A stretch of 64,000 bases of DNA from Actinosynnema sp. ALI-1.44. Lineage in GTDB: Bacteria > Actinomycetota > Actinomycetes > Mycobacteriales > Pseudonocardiaceae. Below, piece after piece: positions 24,974-33,201 of the stretch. The stretch spans positions 62,001-126,000 of the forward strand of contig NZ_MTQO01000042.1 of NCBI RefSeq assembly GCF_001984155.1. Direction: 5' to 3'. The translations under genes were made by a program, and so were the position numbers. How positions within the stretch are numbered: the first letter of the stretch is position 1; each line of letters begins with the position of its first letter. The notes beneath the pieces are model-generated. The model made no database searches and was not told the origin of the DNA. It saw only the letters and a program-made list of their open reading frames with translations.

Positions 24974-27154
24974 ATGACCAACGCATCGTCGGCGACCGCG
25001 CCCGTCGTAAGAGGACACGTTCGCCGCACGGTCGCGGTGCTCAGGCAGCGCTTGCCTTTCACCAGTACCGTTGTGCTCGCCATGCTCCTGCTGGCCGTCG
25101 CGTCCGGGGCGCTCTGGAGCGCCATGGAGGACCGTCCGGCGTTCCCCTTCATCGGCTACGGGGTGCCCTCGCTGGAGGCGGGCCGGTGGTGGACGGTGAT
25201 CACCGGGTCGTTCTTCGCCATCATCCCTTGGTACTACTTGCCGATGGTGGGCAGCTTCGCGTTCCTCGTGGGCTTCGCCGAGTGGCGGCTGGGGACACGG
25301 CGCGCGATGGCCGTGACGATCGGTGGTCAGGTCGTGTCCGTGCTCGTCGCGACCTTGTTCCTCGCGCTGTGCCGCAACTCCGACTGGGTGTGGGCCGCGC
25401 GGGTCGCGGGCAATCTCGACGCCGGGTTCTCCGGCGGTGCGCTCGCCGCGGTGGCTGTGGCCAGCGCGACGCTGCGGGCGCCGTGGCGGTTGCGCGTTCG
25501 GGCTGGACTGTGCGTCTACGCCGGGGTCGCGATCATCTACGTGGGGTCGCTCGCCGACCTCGTGCACTTCTTCGCCTTGCTGCTGGCGGTCCCCCTGGGC
25601 AAACGGCTCGTGGGCGCCCGGCGGGCACCTCGACCGGTGGGGCCGAACGTGCGGGAATGGCGGCTGTTGGCCGTCGCCGGTCTGCTGCTGCTCACCATCG
25701 CCGAGGTCACCATGTTCTTCGTGCCCGGCACCGGCCCGTTCGGGTCGGCGGACGGGGTTTCGCTGTCGGCGCCAGAACTGGTGGTCCTCATCGTGCTGGC
25801 AGTGCCGGTGCTCAACGGGTTGCGCAAGGGCAGCCTGGTCGCGTGGCGCTGGGCCGTCGGCCTCTCGGCGTTCGTGACGCTGCAGGGCCTCGTGACCGCC
25901 GTGCTGATCGAGGTGGCCGTCCTGTTCGGCGGCGAGTACGACACCGTGGGTCTGCCGCTGTTCTTCGTGGACAATCTGCTGTGGATGGTCGAACTGATCC
26001 TGCTGCTCGTCGGGCGGCACGCTTTCCTCGTGCACCGGCGGCGTCGGTACACGCAAAGCCCCGGGGCGGCGCTGGCCCGCACACTGCTCGGGCGGCACGG
26101 CGGCAGCACGCTGTCGTGGATGACGACGTGGCCGTCCAACAAGTACTTCGTCCGTGCGGACGGTCGGTCTTATCTCGCCTACCGCCGTCACGCCAGGGTG
26201 GCCGTCGCGCTCGGCGACCCGATCGCGCCCGATGGCACAGCGGCGGACACGGTCACCGAGTTCGCCGCGATGTGCGAGAACTCCGGCCTGGTGCCGTGTG
26301 TGTTCTCCGCGACCGACGCCACCATCGCGGTGACGCGCGAACTGGGCTGGCAGCACGTCAAGGTGGCCGAGGACAACGTGCTGGACCTCCCCGACCTCGA
26401 GTTCCGAGGCAAGGCGTGGCAGGACGTGCGGACGGCGTTGAACAAGGCGGCCAAGCAGGGCATCGACTTCCGTCTTGTCCGGCTGGCCGACCAGCCGGAA
26501 CCCATCCTGGCGCAGGTCAGGGCGTTGTCGGAGGAGTGGATGTCCGGCAAGGGCATGCCGGAGATGGGCTTCACCCTCGGCGGGCTGGACGAGGCGATGG
26601 ACCCGGCGACCCGCGTCGGCCTCGCGGTGGACGCCGAAGGCAAGGTCCACGGCGTGACCTCGTGGATGCCGGTCCACACGGGCGCGGGCGAGGTCAGCGG
26701 GTGGACGCTGGACGTCATGCGCCGCAGCGCCCACGGTTTCCGGCCCGTGATGGAGTTCCTCATCGCGTCGGCGTGCCTGGCGTTCCGGGACGAGGGCGCC
26801 CGGTTCGTGTCGTTGTCAGGCGCTCCGCTGGCCCACAGCCACTCCTACGGCAACGGGGGCGGCCCCGCCCGGATGGTGGAGCGGGCGTTGGAGTCGCTGG
26901 GCAGGCTGATGGAGCCGTACTACGGATTCCGCTCGCTGCACGCGTTCAAGGCGAAGTTCCAGCCGCGTCGCGTCCCGCTGTACCTGGCTTTCCGCGACGA
27001 GGCCGACCTGCCGCGGATCGGGCTGGCGCTGAGCCGCGCGTACCTGCCCGGCCTTCGGCTACGCGAATTGACAAAGCTGGTCAGGAAACTGTCCAAGGGA
27101 GCACGTAGTCTGACACCGCCCGCTCGTCGTCCCGTACCTGCCGCCTCACACTGA
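24974..27154 (+). CDS. MprF-like phosphatidylglycerol lysyltransferase
   Basis: 726 residues from ATG 24974. The N-terminal half is membrane-embedded with 10 or more helices and resembles a rhomboid-like fold (GRWWTVITGSFFAIIPWYYL, GFSGGALAAVAVASATL). The C-terminal half (about 410-700) is a DUF2156/MprF GNAT-fold transferase: SWMTTWPSNKYFVRADGRSY, ALGDPIAPDG, GFTLGGLDEAMDP, FVSLSGAPLAHS and YGFRSLHAFKAKFQP. MprF aminoacylates phosphatidylglycerol from aminoacyl-tRNA and flips it, reducing attack by cationic peptides. There is no fused LysRS as in LysX. The amino acid used cannot be told from sequence. Confidence 0.85.
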   Translation: MTNASSATAPVVRGHVRRTVAVLRQRLPFTSTVVLAMLLLAVASGALWSAMEDRPAFPFIGYGVPSLEAGRWWTVITGSFFAIIPWYYLPMVGSFAFLVGFAEWRLGTRRAMAVTIGGQVVSVLVATLFLALCRNSDWVWAARVAGNLDAGFSGGALAAVAVASATLRAPWRLRVRAGLCVYAGVAIIYVGSLADLVHFFALLLAVPLGKRLVGARRAPRPVGPNVREWRLLAVAGLLLLTIAEVTMFFVPGTGPFGSADGVSLSAPELVVLIVLAVPVLNGLRKGSLVAWRWAVGLSAFVTLQGLVTAVLIEVAVLFGGEYDTVGLPLFFVDNLLWMVELILLLVGRHAFLVHRRRRYTQSPGAALARTLLGRHGGSTLSWMTTWPSNKYFVRADGRSYLAYRRHARVAVALGDPIAPDGTAADTVTEFAAMCENSGLVPCVFSATDATIAVTRELGWQHVKVAEDNVLDLPDLEFRGKAWQDVRTALNKAAKQGIDFRLVRLADQPEPILAQVRALSEEWMSGKGMPEMGFTLGGLDEAMDPATRVGLAVDAEGKVHGVTSWMPVHTGAGEVSGWTLDVMRRSAHGFRPVMEFLIASACLAFRDEGARFVSLSGAPLAHSHSYGNGGGPARMVERALESLGRLMEPYYGFRSLHAFKAKFQPRRVPLYLAFRDEADLPRIGLALSRAYLPGLRLRELTKLVRKLSKGARSLTPPARRPVPAASH

Positions 27155-27713
27155 GGCACAGCGCCCTACTCGCGTTCGACGCTCGATCACCCCATAGGTC
27201 ATGGCGATATCGCCGTCCAACCCAGAACGGTGACGATTCTCTGCGACATCACGTCTCCTTACCCCAAGAAGTCTGTCAACCCTACGGTCCGCCAAGAATT
27301 GAATTCAATGCCCTCTGAGAGTGAAACGGCACGAGCGGATCGTCACCCCCACTGCTCCGTTCGAGCTATGGGGCGTGTCTAAACCTGCGATCCCGGGTGA
27401 TGTCACATACGCTTTCACCTGCACAGAAGCACATCAGACGGGCGTGCCGCGAGGGTGTCACATCGCCGGCGGGGAATATGACGCATCGTGGTTCCCGGCC
27501 ACGCGCGCACTTCACAAACGGGCGACAGCGAGCAGACGACGGTGACGTGTCACCGATTGTTTTCGAGGTTTGAAGCCGAAATCAGGCACTGTTCTGCAGA
27601 TCTGACTCGTCGCACTTGTGGGTGCGTCAATGCACCCGATGGTGGGCGAAAGAATGGCTACCTTAAAGAGGCGGCCATATCCGGTCGCGACCATCAACCA
27701 CTAGGAGATTTCG
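27155..27713. promoter_or_regulatory. 559-bp intergenic region, probable promoter of the repeat protein
   Basis: No convincing gene. It is lower in GC than its surroundings, with stretches such as AAGAATTGAATTCAATG near 27293. An inverted repeat GGGTGC-6-GCACCC lies at 27620-27637, and a TACCTT at about 27659 could be a -10 element. AGGAG precedes the GTG at 27714. Such a long leader before a single secreted-protein gene suggests developmental or multi-input regulation. Confidence 0.4.
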
Positions 27714-28931
27714 GTGCTTGCCTACCGATGGACGCGAGTCGCCCTGATCGGTCTGCTCTCGCTATGCCTACCCCTCACCGCCGGGACGGCCATGGCGGAC
27801 CCGTGGGACCAGCCATCCGGTCACAACGAAGTAGTAGTGACCAACCTCGACGGCGATGACAACGACACAGCGGTGTCGAACATCTCTGCCAGCGACAACT
27901 GGATCGAGATCGCCAACCTGGACGGCGACTCCAACAGTACAGCGGTGGTGAACGAGGACGCTGACCACAACGCCACGGCAGTGGAGAACGCGGACTCCGA
28001 CCACAACGCGACCGCGGTCTCGAACGACGACGCGCACGGCAACGCCACCGGAGTCGAGAACGAGGAGTCCGACCACAACGCGACAGCGGTCTCGAACGAC
28101 GACGCTAACCACAACCTCACCGGCGTCGAGAACGAAGACGCCAGCCACAACGACACCGCCGTCATCAACGACGACGCCGACCACAACCTCACCGCCGTCG
28201 AGAACGAAGACGCGCACGGCAACGACACCGCCGTCGCCAACGACGACGCCAACCACAACGCCACCGCCGTCGAGAACGAAGACGCCCACCACAACAGCGC
28301 CGCCGTCATCAACGACGACGCCAACCACAACCTCACCGCCGTCGAGAACGAAGACGCGCACGGCAACAACACCGGTGTCATCAACGACGACGCCAACCAC
28401 AACGCCACCGCCGTCGAGAACGAAGACGCGCACGGCAACGACACCGGGGTTCTGAACGACGAGTCAGACGACAACTCGACCGCAGTGTCGAACGAAGACG
28501 CTGACGACAACACCACCGCGGTAGCCAACGTCGACGCCCACGCGAACAACACCGCGGTCAGCAACGTCGACGCCGACGACAACGACACCGCCGTCGTCAA
28601 CAACGACGCTGACAGCAACACGGTCGTGGTCAGCAACACCGAGGCCAACCACAACAACACCGCCGTCGCCAACAACCACTCCAAGAAGACGACCTCTGTC
28701 GTCAGCAACCTCGGCGCGCACCACAACAACACGGCCGTTCAGAACGCCCACACCAGCGCGTCCACCACGGTCGTGAGCAACAACGGCAGCCACGGCAACG
28801 ACACCGCGGTAGCCAACAGCCACGCGAAGGACACCACCACGGTCGTTTCCAACAACGGCAGCCACGATAACTCGACCACCGTCAGCAACAGCGGTCACGG
28901 CAACACGACCGTCGTCAGCAACAAGGGGTGA
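27714..28931 (+). CDS. Secreted 12-residue tandem-repeat protein (beta-solenoid/amyloid-like candidate)
   Basis: 405 residues from a GTG. A signal peptide (hydrophobic 9-25, likely cleavage after TAMA at 28) precedes a short segment and then about 30 consecutive repeats of exactly 12 residues, from 43 to 401. The consensus is xN(D/E)DAxxNxTAV: Asn at 2, Asp at 4, Asn at 8, Thr at 10 and Val at 12 recur. Examples are ENEDAHGNDTAV and INDDANHNLTAV. No cysteine occurs in the repeats. The first two thirds are strongly acidic and the last third is Ser/Thr/Asn-rich with Lys. Strict periodicity with an Asn ladder and buried Val suggests a stacked beta-solenoid or curli-like fibre. No known family is assigned. 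Single-gene transcript with its own terminator. Confidence 0.82.
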   Translation: MLAYRWTRVALIGLLSLCLPLTAGTAMADPWDQPSGHNEVVVTNLDGDDNDTAVSNISASDNWIEIANLDGDSNSTAVVNEDADHNATAVENADSDHNATAVSNDDAHGNATGVENEESDHNATAVSNDDANHNLTGVENEDASHNDTAVINDDADHNLTAVENEDAHGNDTAVANDDANHNATAVENEDAHHNSAAVINDDANHNLTAVENEDAHGNNTGVINDDANHNATAVENEDAHGNDTGVLNDESDDNSTAVSNEDADDNTTAVANVDAHANNTAVSNVDADDNDTAVVNNDADSNTVVVSNTEANHNNTAVANNHSKKTTSVVSNLGAHHNNTAVQNAHTSASTTVVSNNGSHGNDTAVANSHAKDTTTVVSNNGSHDNSTTVSNSGHGNTTVVSNKG

Positions 28932-28953
28932 TTCACCACTTATTCAGACACAC

Positions 28954-28990
28954 AGGCGAGTCCGGGTGGGGCGCAACCTCGGACTCGCCT
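28954..28990 (+). terminator. Terminator after the repeat protein gene
   Basis: An 11-bp perfect stem, AGGCGAGTCCG with CGGACTCGCCT, and a 15-nt loop, followed by GTTT. It begins 23 bp after the stop codon. Confidence 0.75.
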
Positions 28991-29309
28991 GTTTCATGCG
29001 CGGACACCCCTCGGTCTTACCCCGACGGTGCGTCACGCGTGAAGTTCACACATTCGATGGCCCGTCTCAGCGGCCGTCGAACTCCTTGATCACCAGTTGT
29101 CGGCACGACTCGTAATCATCACTCGCTTACTCTCGAATCAATCCTCGAACACACACTCCGAGGTTCTCGTGTCATGACGCCGCGTCGACACCTGCGCCGC
29201 GAAAAAGGGCGGTCTTCTTGAACAGAGTCAATCTACTCATTCCTCTCGAGGGCGGGCACGGAATTTTTCGCCGACATGATCGAGTCAGAAAAATCTTGTT
29301 GGACAAGCA
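28991..29309. other. Intergenic stretch without supported gene
   Basis: About 320 bp between the terminator and a secreted-protein relic. No frame here has both a start and protein-like composition. The end holds AAGCAAAGGAG, probably the old ribosome-binding site of the relic. Confidence 0.4.
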
Positions 29310-29489
29310 AAGGAGCGCCACGTCGGGAAGCGTCAGACCGTACTCGGACGCGCCTGCTCACTGCTCGCCGCCGGTATCGCCGCCGTCGCGCTGGCCTCAC
29401 CCGCCGTCGCCGAAACGATCACCAGTACGTACGAATCCGGTTACGAGAGCGGCTTCGAGGGGTGGACAGCGAAGGTGTCCATCGGCTGA
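29310..29489 (+). pseudogene. Relic of a secreted protein: signal peptide plus truncated start
   Basis: Reading from 29322 gives VGKRQTVLGRACSLLAAG, a Tat/Sec-like hydrophobic stretch ending LASPAVAE, then YESGYESGFEGWTAK before a stop at 29487. GFEGW is how many secreted carbohydrate-active or carbohydrate-binding proteins begin. The frame has no ATG, GTG or TTG start although AAAGGAG is present just upstream, and the mature domain is cut off within about 25 residues. It is probably the remains of a secreted-enzyme gene. Confidence 0.55.
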
Positions 29490-29536
29490 CCCGCTTCGCC
29501 GGTCCGATCACGGGGTTGGCTCGCCGAACCCCGTGA

Positions 29537-30208
29537 TCAACGGGACGTGCCGGTGAGAATGGTCAGCCCGTAGGCGGACAGGACCCGGTTGACCGGCAGG
29601 AAGTAGGAAGTGCCGCCGCTGGTGCAGTTCCCGCTGCCGCCGACCAATATGCCCTGAGCCTGCGTACCGCTGACGAACGGCCCGCCGATGTCACCGGGTT
29701 CCGCGCAGACGTTGGTCCGCGTCAGGCCACGCAAGGTGCCTTCGGGGAACGTGATCGTGTGGTTCTTGCCCTGGATCACGCCACACCGCCAGCCGGTGGT
29801 CGCGCCGTACCGGCACACCGAGGCACCGACCGGTGCCTCGACCGCGCCGCTGACCACCACTCGGTTGTCGCCAGGCGGAATCGACCCCACCAGCCGCCAG
29901 TCGGTGGTGTTGGTGACCCGGATGACGATCGCGCCGGTAGGCGGGAACGGCGCCGAGGAAACCACTCCGACCACGCGGCCCGCGCTGCGGATCGTGTCAC
30001 CTTGCTTGCCGCACGCGGAACTGGCGATCAGGTAGCCGACATTCCCGCTGACCGCGGCGAACCCGGCAGTGCACCGGGAGACGCTGCCGGACTGCAGCAC
30101 GCTTCCGCCGCCGAGCGGAGCAGGCGCTGCCGCCTGGGCAGCAGACGGCACGGCGAGGCTGAAGATCAGCAGGAACCCGAGTAAGGCACCGAATCGAGGC
30201 AGGGTCAT
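29537..30208 (-). CDS. Secreted S1-family protease homologue without catalytic residues
   Basis: 223 residues, ATG 30208 with GGAGG 5 nt upstream. The signal peptide ends PSAAQA. The rest aligns by eye with the mature domain of streptogrisin/alpha-lytic-type proteases: CTAGFAAVSGNVGYLIAS, VCRYGATTGWRCGVI, EPGDIGGPFVSGTQAQGILVGGSGNC. The His-containing TAGHC is replaced by ASSACG, and the nucleophile motif GDSGGP reads GDIGGP, so both His and Ser are lost. Disulphide cysteines and the fold core remain, and there is no pro-region. It is likely a non-enzymatic secreted protein, for example a binding protein or inhibitor decoy. Confidence 0.8.
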   Translation of the reverse strand: MTLPRFGALLGFLLIFSLAVPSAAQAAAPAPLGGGSVLQSGSVSRCTAGFAAVSGNVGYLIASSACGKQGDTIRSAGRVVGVVSSAPFPPTGAIVIRVTNTTDWRLVGSIPPGDNRVVVSGAVEAPVGASVCRYGATTGWRCGVIQGKNHTITFPEGTLRGLTRTNVCAEPGDIGGPFVSGTQAQGILVGGSGNCTSGGTSYFLPVNRVLSAYGLTILTGTSR

Positions 30209-30308
30209 GTGAGCCTCCGATGGCAGGGACGAGCTTCGATCGTAACCAGGCCGGAGGCTCGCTGTGGCGTCGATGTTTCCCAGTTCCGCACACAGGCGTG
30301 CGGTCGAT

Positions 30309-30369
30309 CTAGTGGTTGCGAACGGAAGTTCGTCGAGACCCCCGACAGACTTCCGTTCGTGACCACTAG
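30309..30369. repeat. Inverted pair of ACTAGTGGT-type hairpin elements
   Basis: Left arm 30309-30329 (CTAGTGGTTGCGAACGGAAG and one more T) and right arm 30349-30369 are inverted copies with two mismatches. Each copy alone can fold CGAAC-GGAA-GTTCG or similar. A third copy lies at 48531. Here the pair also makes a long stem between convergent genes and may act as a bidirectional terminator. The right arm overlaps the last 4 nt of the MarR gene. Confidence 0.7.
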
Positions 30370-30803
30370 TCCCGGACGGCATCGATGAACTCGGCGAGCC
30401 GGGCCGTGTCGGCCAGGTACCGCTCGTACGGGAAACCCGCTCTCAGCAGGGCGTCCCGCAACTGGCCGTCCAGGGACCTCTCGCTGTCGTGGAACGCCTT
30501 GCTGCCGGTTTCGGTGAGGCTGACCAGACGTCGGCGCGCGTGGTCGGGGTCGGTGCGGATCCGCACGAGCCCGGCCGCCGCCAGGAGGCGCAGGGCCCGG
30601 CTGATCGCCGGGTCGGACACCGACAGCGCCACTGCCAGTTCGTGCTGGGTCACCGGCTGGATGTCTTCCAGCATGCCCAGCAGCCGCAACTGCCTGTAAC
30701 TCAGATCACCCCGGGGGTTCGCGCGCTGCCGCATGACCTCCCCGAGCAGGAAAACCACGCGATGCAGCGAGTCTGCGAGTCCATCGTCCACGACCGGAAG
30801 CAT
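30366..30803 (-). CDS. MarR-family regulator (copy 1)
   Basis: 145 residues from ATG 30803. Winged helix-turn-helix at about 45-110: LGMLEDIQPVTQHELAVAL, SVSDPAISRALRLLAAAGL and DPDHARRRLVSLTETG. It is closely similar along its whole length to the regulator at 57329 (VDDGLADxLHRVVFLLGE, FPYERYxxDTARLAE). The palindrome at 30818-30833 lies between it and the divergent membrane gene, so it should repress both. Confidence 0.9.
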   Translation of the reverse strand: MLPVVDDGLADSLHRVVFLLGEVMRQRANPRGDLSYRQLRLLGMLEDIQPVTQHELAVALSVSDPAISRALRLLAAAGLVRIRTDPDHARRRLVSLTETGSKAFHDSERSLDGQLRDALLRAGFPYERYLADTARLAEFIDAVRD

Positions 30804-30817
30804 ACCTGAGTCTTGAC

Positions 30818-30833
30818 TGGTTAATATTAACCA
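30818..30833. promoter_or_regulatory. MarR operator TGGTTAATATTAACCA
   Basis: A perfect 16-bp palindrome located 15 bp before each of the divergent starts (30803 and 30849). The 14-bp core GGTTAATATTAACC is repeated upstream of the second MarR gene at 57288. AT-rich operators of this size are typical of MarR dimers. Confidence 0.85.
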
Positions 30834-30848
30834 TGCAAGATTCAGGTC

Positions 30849-31394
30849 ATGGACACGATCACGTACCTCGGACAGACCTCCTTCCCCCTGATCTTCCCGG
30901 CCGTCGCGGTCATCGGAGCGTGGATCCGCACCCGCCACAGCCCGTCACGCCAGGCGGCGCTGGAGACCTGGCAGCGGTGGTGGGCAATCAGCGCCGTCGG
31001 CGTCGGCAGCGGGTGGATGGTCCTCGCCTTCCTCGGCGCGCCGGACATGATGGCCACCACCATCGGCTTCACCCGGACCCCGTTCATGTTCGAAATCGCC
31101 TTCGCCAACCTCGGACTCGCGGTGATGGGCTTCCGTGCCGCCTCAGCCACCGCCACCGCCCGTGAGCGCATCACCGTCGGCCTCGGCGCGGGCATGTTCC
31201 TCTGGGGCGCGGCCATCGGTCACGTCTACCAGTGGTTCGCCAACGGTGACCACGCTCCCGGCAACACCGGCGGAATCCTGGTCGTCGACATCCTCATGCC
31301 CGCGGTCATGATCATCCTCGCCCGCCGCGCGCAGCGGCTGGCCACCGTCGAGCAGCCCACCGCCGCCCCAGGACTCGCCCAGCCCCGCGCATGA
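30849..31394 (+). CDS. DUF6790-like membrane protein
   Basis: 181 residues with about five transmembrane helices: FPLIFPAVAVIGAWI, AISAVGVGSGWMVLAFL, FANLGLAVMGF, GAGMFLWGAAIGHVYQW and VVDILMPAVMIILARR. It looks like the DUF6790 family, function unknown. Control by the MarR at the shared palindrome is very likely. A strong hairpin terminator follows. Confidence 0.72.
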   Translation: MDTITYLGQTSFPLIFPAVAVIGAWIRTRHSPSRQAALETWQRWWAISAVGVGSGWMVLAFLGAPDMMATTIGFTRTPFMFEIAFANLGLAVMGFRAASATATARERITVGLGAGMFLWGAAIGHVYQWFANGDHAPGNTGGILVVDILMPAVMIILARRAQRLATVEQPTAAPGLAQPRA

Positions 31395-31406
31395 CGACCG
31401 CTCATC

Positions 31407-31432
31407 CTGACCAGCAGCTTGCTGCTGGTCAG
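31407..31432 (+). terminator. Strong hairpin after the DUF6790-like gene
   Basis: CTGACCAGCAGC and GCTGCTGGTCAG form a 12-bp perfect inverted repeat with minimal loop, starting 13 bp after the stop. No U-tract follows, as is common for actinobacterial terminators. The 130 bp that follow lead to the acyltransferase start. Confidence 0.7.
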
Positions 31433-31565
31433 AAGCATGTGGGGCGGCTGCCGCCGCAGGGCACCAGGAAACCCCGGTACCACCCATTCTCGAATCCGGC
31501 AGGCGCGACACAACTGCGACAAGAGCAGGACGGCACCCGGACACGGACCCAGCACAGTCGCTGCC

Positions 31566-32735
31566 ATGACGGAAGTCCAGTCGACCACAGTCGCCGAGCG
31601 CAAACGACATCTGCCCGCGTTGGACGGGTTGCGGGGCGTCGCGATCATCGGGGTGTTGCTGTTCCACACCGGCCACCTGCCCGGCGGTTTCCTCGGTGTC
31701 GACCTGTTCTTCGCCCTGTCCGGCTACCTCATCACCGACCTGTTGCTGCGAGAGGTCGAGACGACCGGCACGGTGTCGCTCATCGCCTTCTGGGGCAGGC
31801 GAATCCGTCGGCTGCTGCCCGCGCTCGCGGTCATGCTCGCGATCGTCACTGTGCTGGTGTGGGCGGTCGGTCCGGCGGACCTGGTGCGTACGACGCTCTC
31901 GGACGGCCCGTGGGTGCAGCTGAACCTGGTCAACTGGCACCTGCTCGCGGAGTCGGCCTCCTACTGGGATCGGTTCGGGCCGTCTCGCGTGTTCGAGCAT
32001 CTGTGGAGCATCGCCGTCGAGGAGCAGTTCTACCTCGTGTGGCCGGTGGTCGTGTTGCTCGTCCGCCGGGTGGCGTCGACGGCGGCCGTGGTCTCGGTCC
32101 TCTCGCTGCTCTTGATGATCACGCTGGTCGACGCGGCGGATCCGACGCGGGTCTACACCGGCACGGACACGCGTGCGTTCTCACTGCTGTTGGGCGCCAT
32201 GGTCGCGACGCCCCCGGTTCGTGCCCTGCTGGCTCGGGTGGTCGGCCGGTGGGTGGGTGCTGTGGTGGCGTTGCTCGCGTTCGGAATCGGCGCGATGTGG
32301 CTGCTCACCGACGGAGTGAACTCGTTGTGGCTGTTCACCGGCGGACTTTTCGCGCACTCGCTGGCGGCCGCGTTGCTGATCGGGTTGTGCGCGCAAGCGC
32401 CACACGCGACCCGTTTCCTTGGCTGGCAACCACTTCGCTGGTTCGGGCTCGTCTCCTACAGTCTTTACCTGTGGCACTGGCCCGTCATCGTTCTGTTGTC
32501 ACCCCAGGTGACTGGTCTGGACGGCTGGTCGTGGACGGCACTGGTGTGCGGGGTTTCGACAGGCTTGGCCGCGTTGTCGAAGTACCTGGTGGAGGATCCG
32601 GTCCGGTTCCGCGTCGGCTGGGCGCGTGGCCGACGTGGACTGTTCGCTTTCGTCGCGGTGATGATCGGGCTGGCGGCGTTGTGGGTGGCACTTCCCGCCC
32701 CGGACCCGACGACGGTGGACGTCACGAAGCTTTGA
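31566..32735 (+). CDS. Acyltransferase 3 (OafA/YrhL type)
   Basis: 389 residues with about ten transmembrane helices. The family signature is present: LPALDGLRGVAIIGVLLFH with the catalytic-type His, GGFLGVDLFFALSGYLIT, FWGRRIRRLLPALAV, LWSIAVEEQFYLVWP and YLWHWPVI. These integral membrane enzymes transfer O-acyl groups to sugars, peptidoglycan or secondary metabolites. No fused SGNH domain is present. The target is unknown. Its end overlaps the convergent lipoprotein gene by 14 nt. Confidence 0.9.
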   Translation: MTEVQSTTVAERKRHLPALDGLRGVAIIGVLLFHTGHLPGGFLGVDLFFALSGYLITDLLLREVETTGTVSLIAFWGRRIRRLLPALAVMLAIVTVLVWAVGPADLVRTTLSDGPWVQLNLVNWHLLAESASYWDRFGPSRVFEHLWSIAVEEQFYLVWPVVVLLVRRVASTAAVVSVLSLLLMITLVDAADPTRVYTGTDTRAFSLLLGAMVATPPVRALLARVVGRWVGAVVALLAFGIGAMWLLTDGVNSLWLFTGGLFAHSLAAALLIGLCAQAPHATRFLGWQPLRWFGLVSYSLYLWHWPVIVLLSPQVTGLDGWSWTALVCGVSTGLAALSKYLVEDPVRFRVGWARGRRGLFAFVAVMIGLAALWVALPAPDPTTVDVTKL

Positions 32736-33201
32736 TCAGCGGGCAGGTCCGTAGCTTGGCTGACTCGGCGGTCGGCAGGGTGAACCGGACCTGTACCCGG
32801 GTGTCCCTCGGTCCGCCGCTCTGCACGTGGACGGCCAGCGCCGTGCACACGATCTGGTCGATGCCGAGCGGGGTCACCTCGTAGATCGACAACGGCACGT
32901 CGAGCTGGATCAGACCAGGAGACCTGGTCACGTTGACGCGGGGCACGCTGCTGGCCCTGATTTCCGTGTGCAGCGGCGAGTTGCTGGTTCCCGACATCAA
33001 CAACGACAACGCGTCTTCGATCGTGCCGAGGCGTTGACTTGGCCGCGGCTCCGGCGTGAGTTGTTCGTCCGCGTCGACGAAGTACAGCGTCACGCCCGGA
33101 GCCAAGCCCGTCGGCGCCTCGCCGCCGTCGGTCACACCGGAAGGCTGCACGCCACAGCCGACGAGCAGCACAGCTGCCAGCACCAGCCAGATCCGGTTCA
33201 C
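32722..33201 (-). CDS. GerMN-like lipoprotein of the two-component operon
   Basis: 159 residues with a lipoprotein signal peptide (lipobox LLVGC, Cys16). The remainder resembles the GerMN/sporulation-germination fold: VTLYFVDADEQLTPEPR, IEDALSLLMSG, SIYEVTPLGIDQIVCTALAV. It overlaps the histidine kinase stop by 4 nt and is the third gene of a regulator-kinase-lipoprotein operon. By analogy with CseA or LpqB it may modulate the kinase from outside the membrane (inference). Confidence 0.82.
   Translation of the reverse strand: MNRIWLVLAAVLLVGCGVQPSGVTDGGEAPTGLAPGVTLYFVDADEQLTPEPRPSQRLGTIEDALSLLMSGTSNSPLHTEIRASSVPRVNVTRSPGLIQLDVPLSIYEVTPLGIDQIVCTALAVHVQSGGPRDTRVQVRFTLPTAESAKLRTCPLIKAS

Noticed and set aside
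24737-26734. 665-codon reverse-strand frame opposite the MprF-like gene
   Set aside because: The composition is His/Arg/Gln-rich without domains, typical of an antisense shadow of a high-GC gene.
27321-27545. 74-codon frame in the promoter region of the repeat protein
   Set aside because: No ribosome-binding site and no recognisable features; codon use is unlike the neighbours.
27960-28470. CRISPR-like array of short repeats
   Set aside because: The repeats are codon-phased 36/72-bp units inside an open frame with a signal peptide; no unique spacers and no cas genes.
27768-28732. Two long reverse-strand frames opposite the repeat gene
   Set aside because: They only mirror the 36-bp periodicity of the sense repeats and have no ribosome-binding site or export signal.
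31391-32884. 497-codon alternative frame over the acyltransferase
   Set aside because: The other frame carries all acyltransferase 3 motifs; this one is an Arg/Gly-rich shadow.
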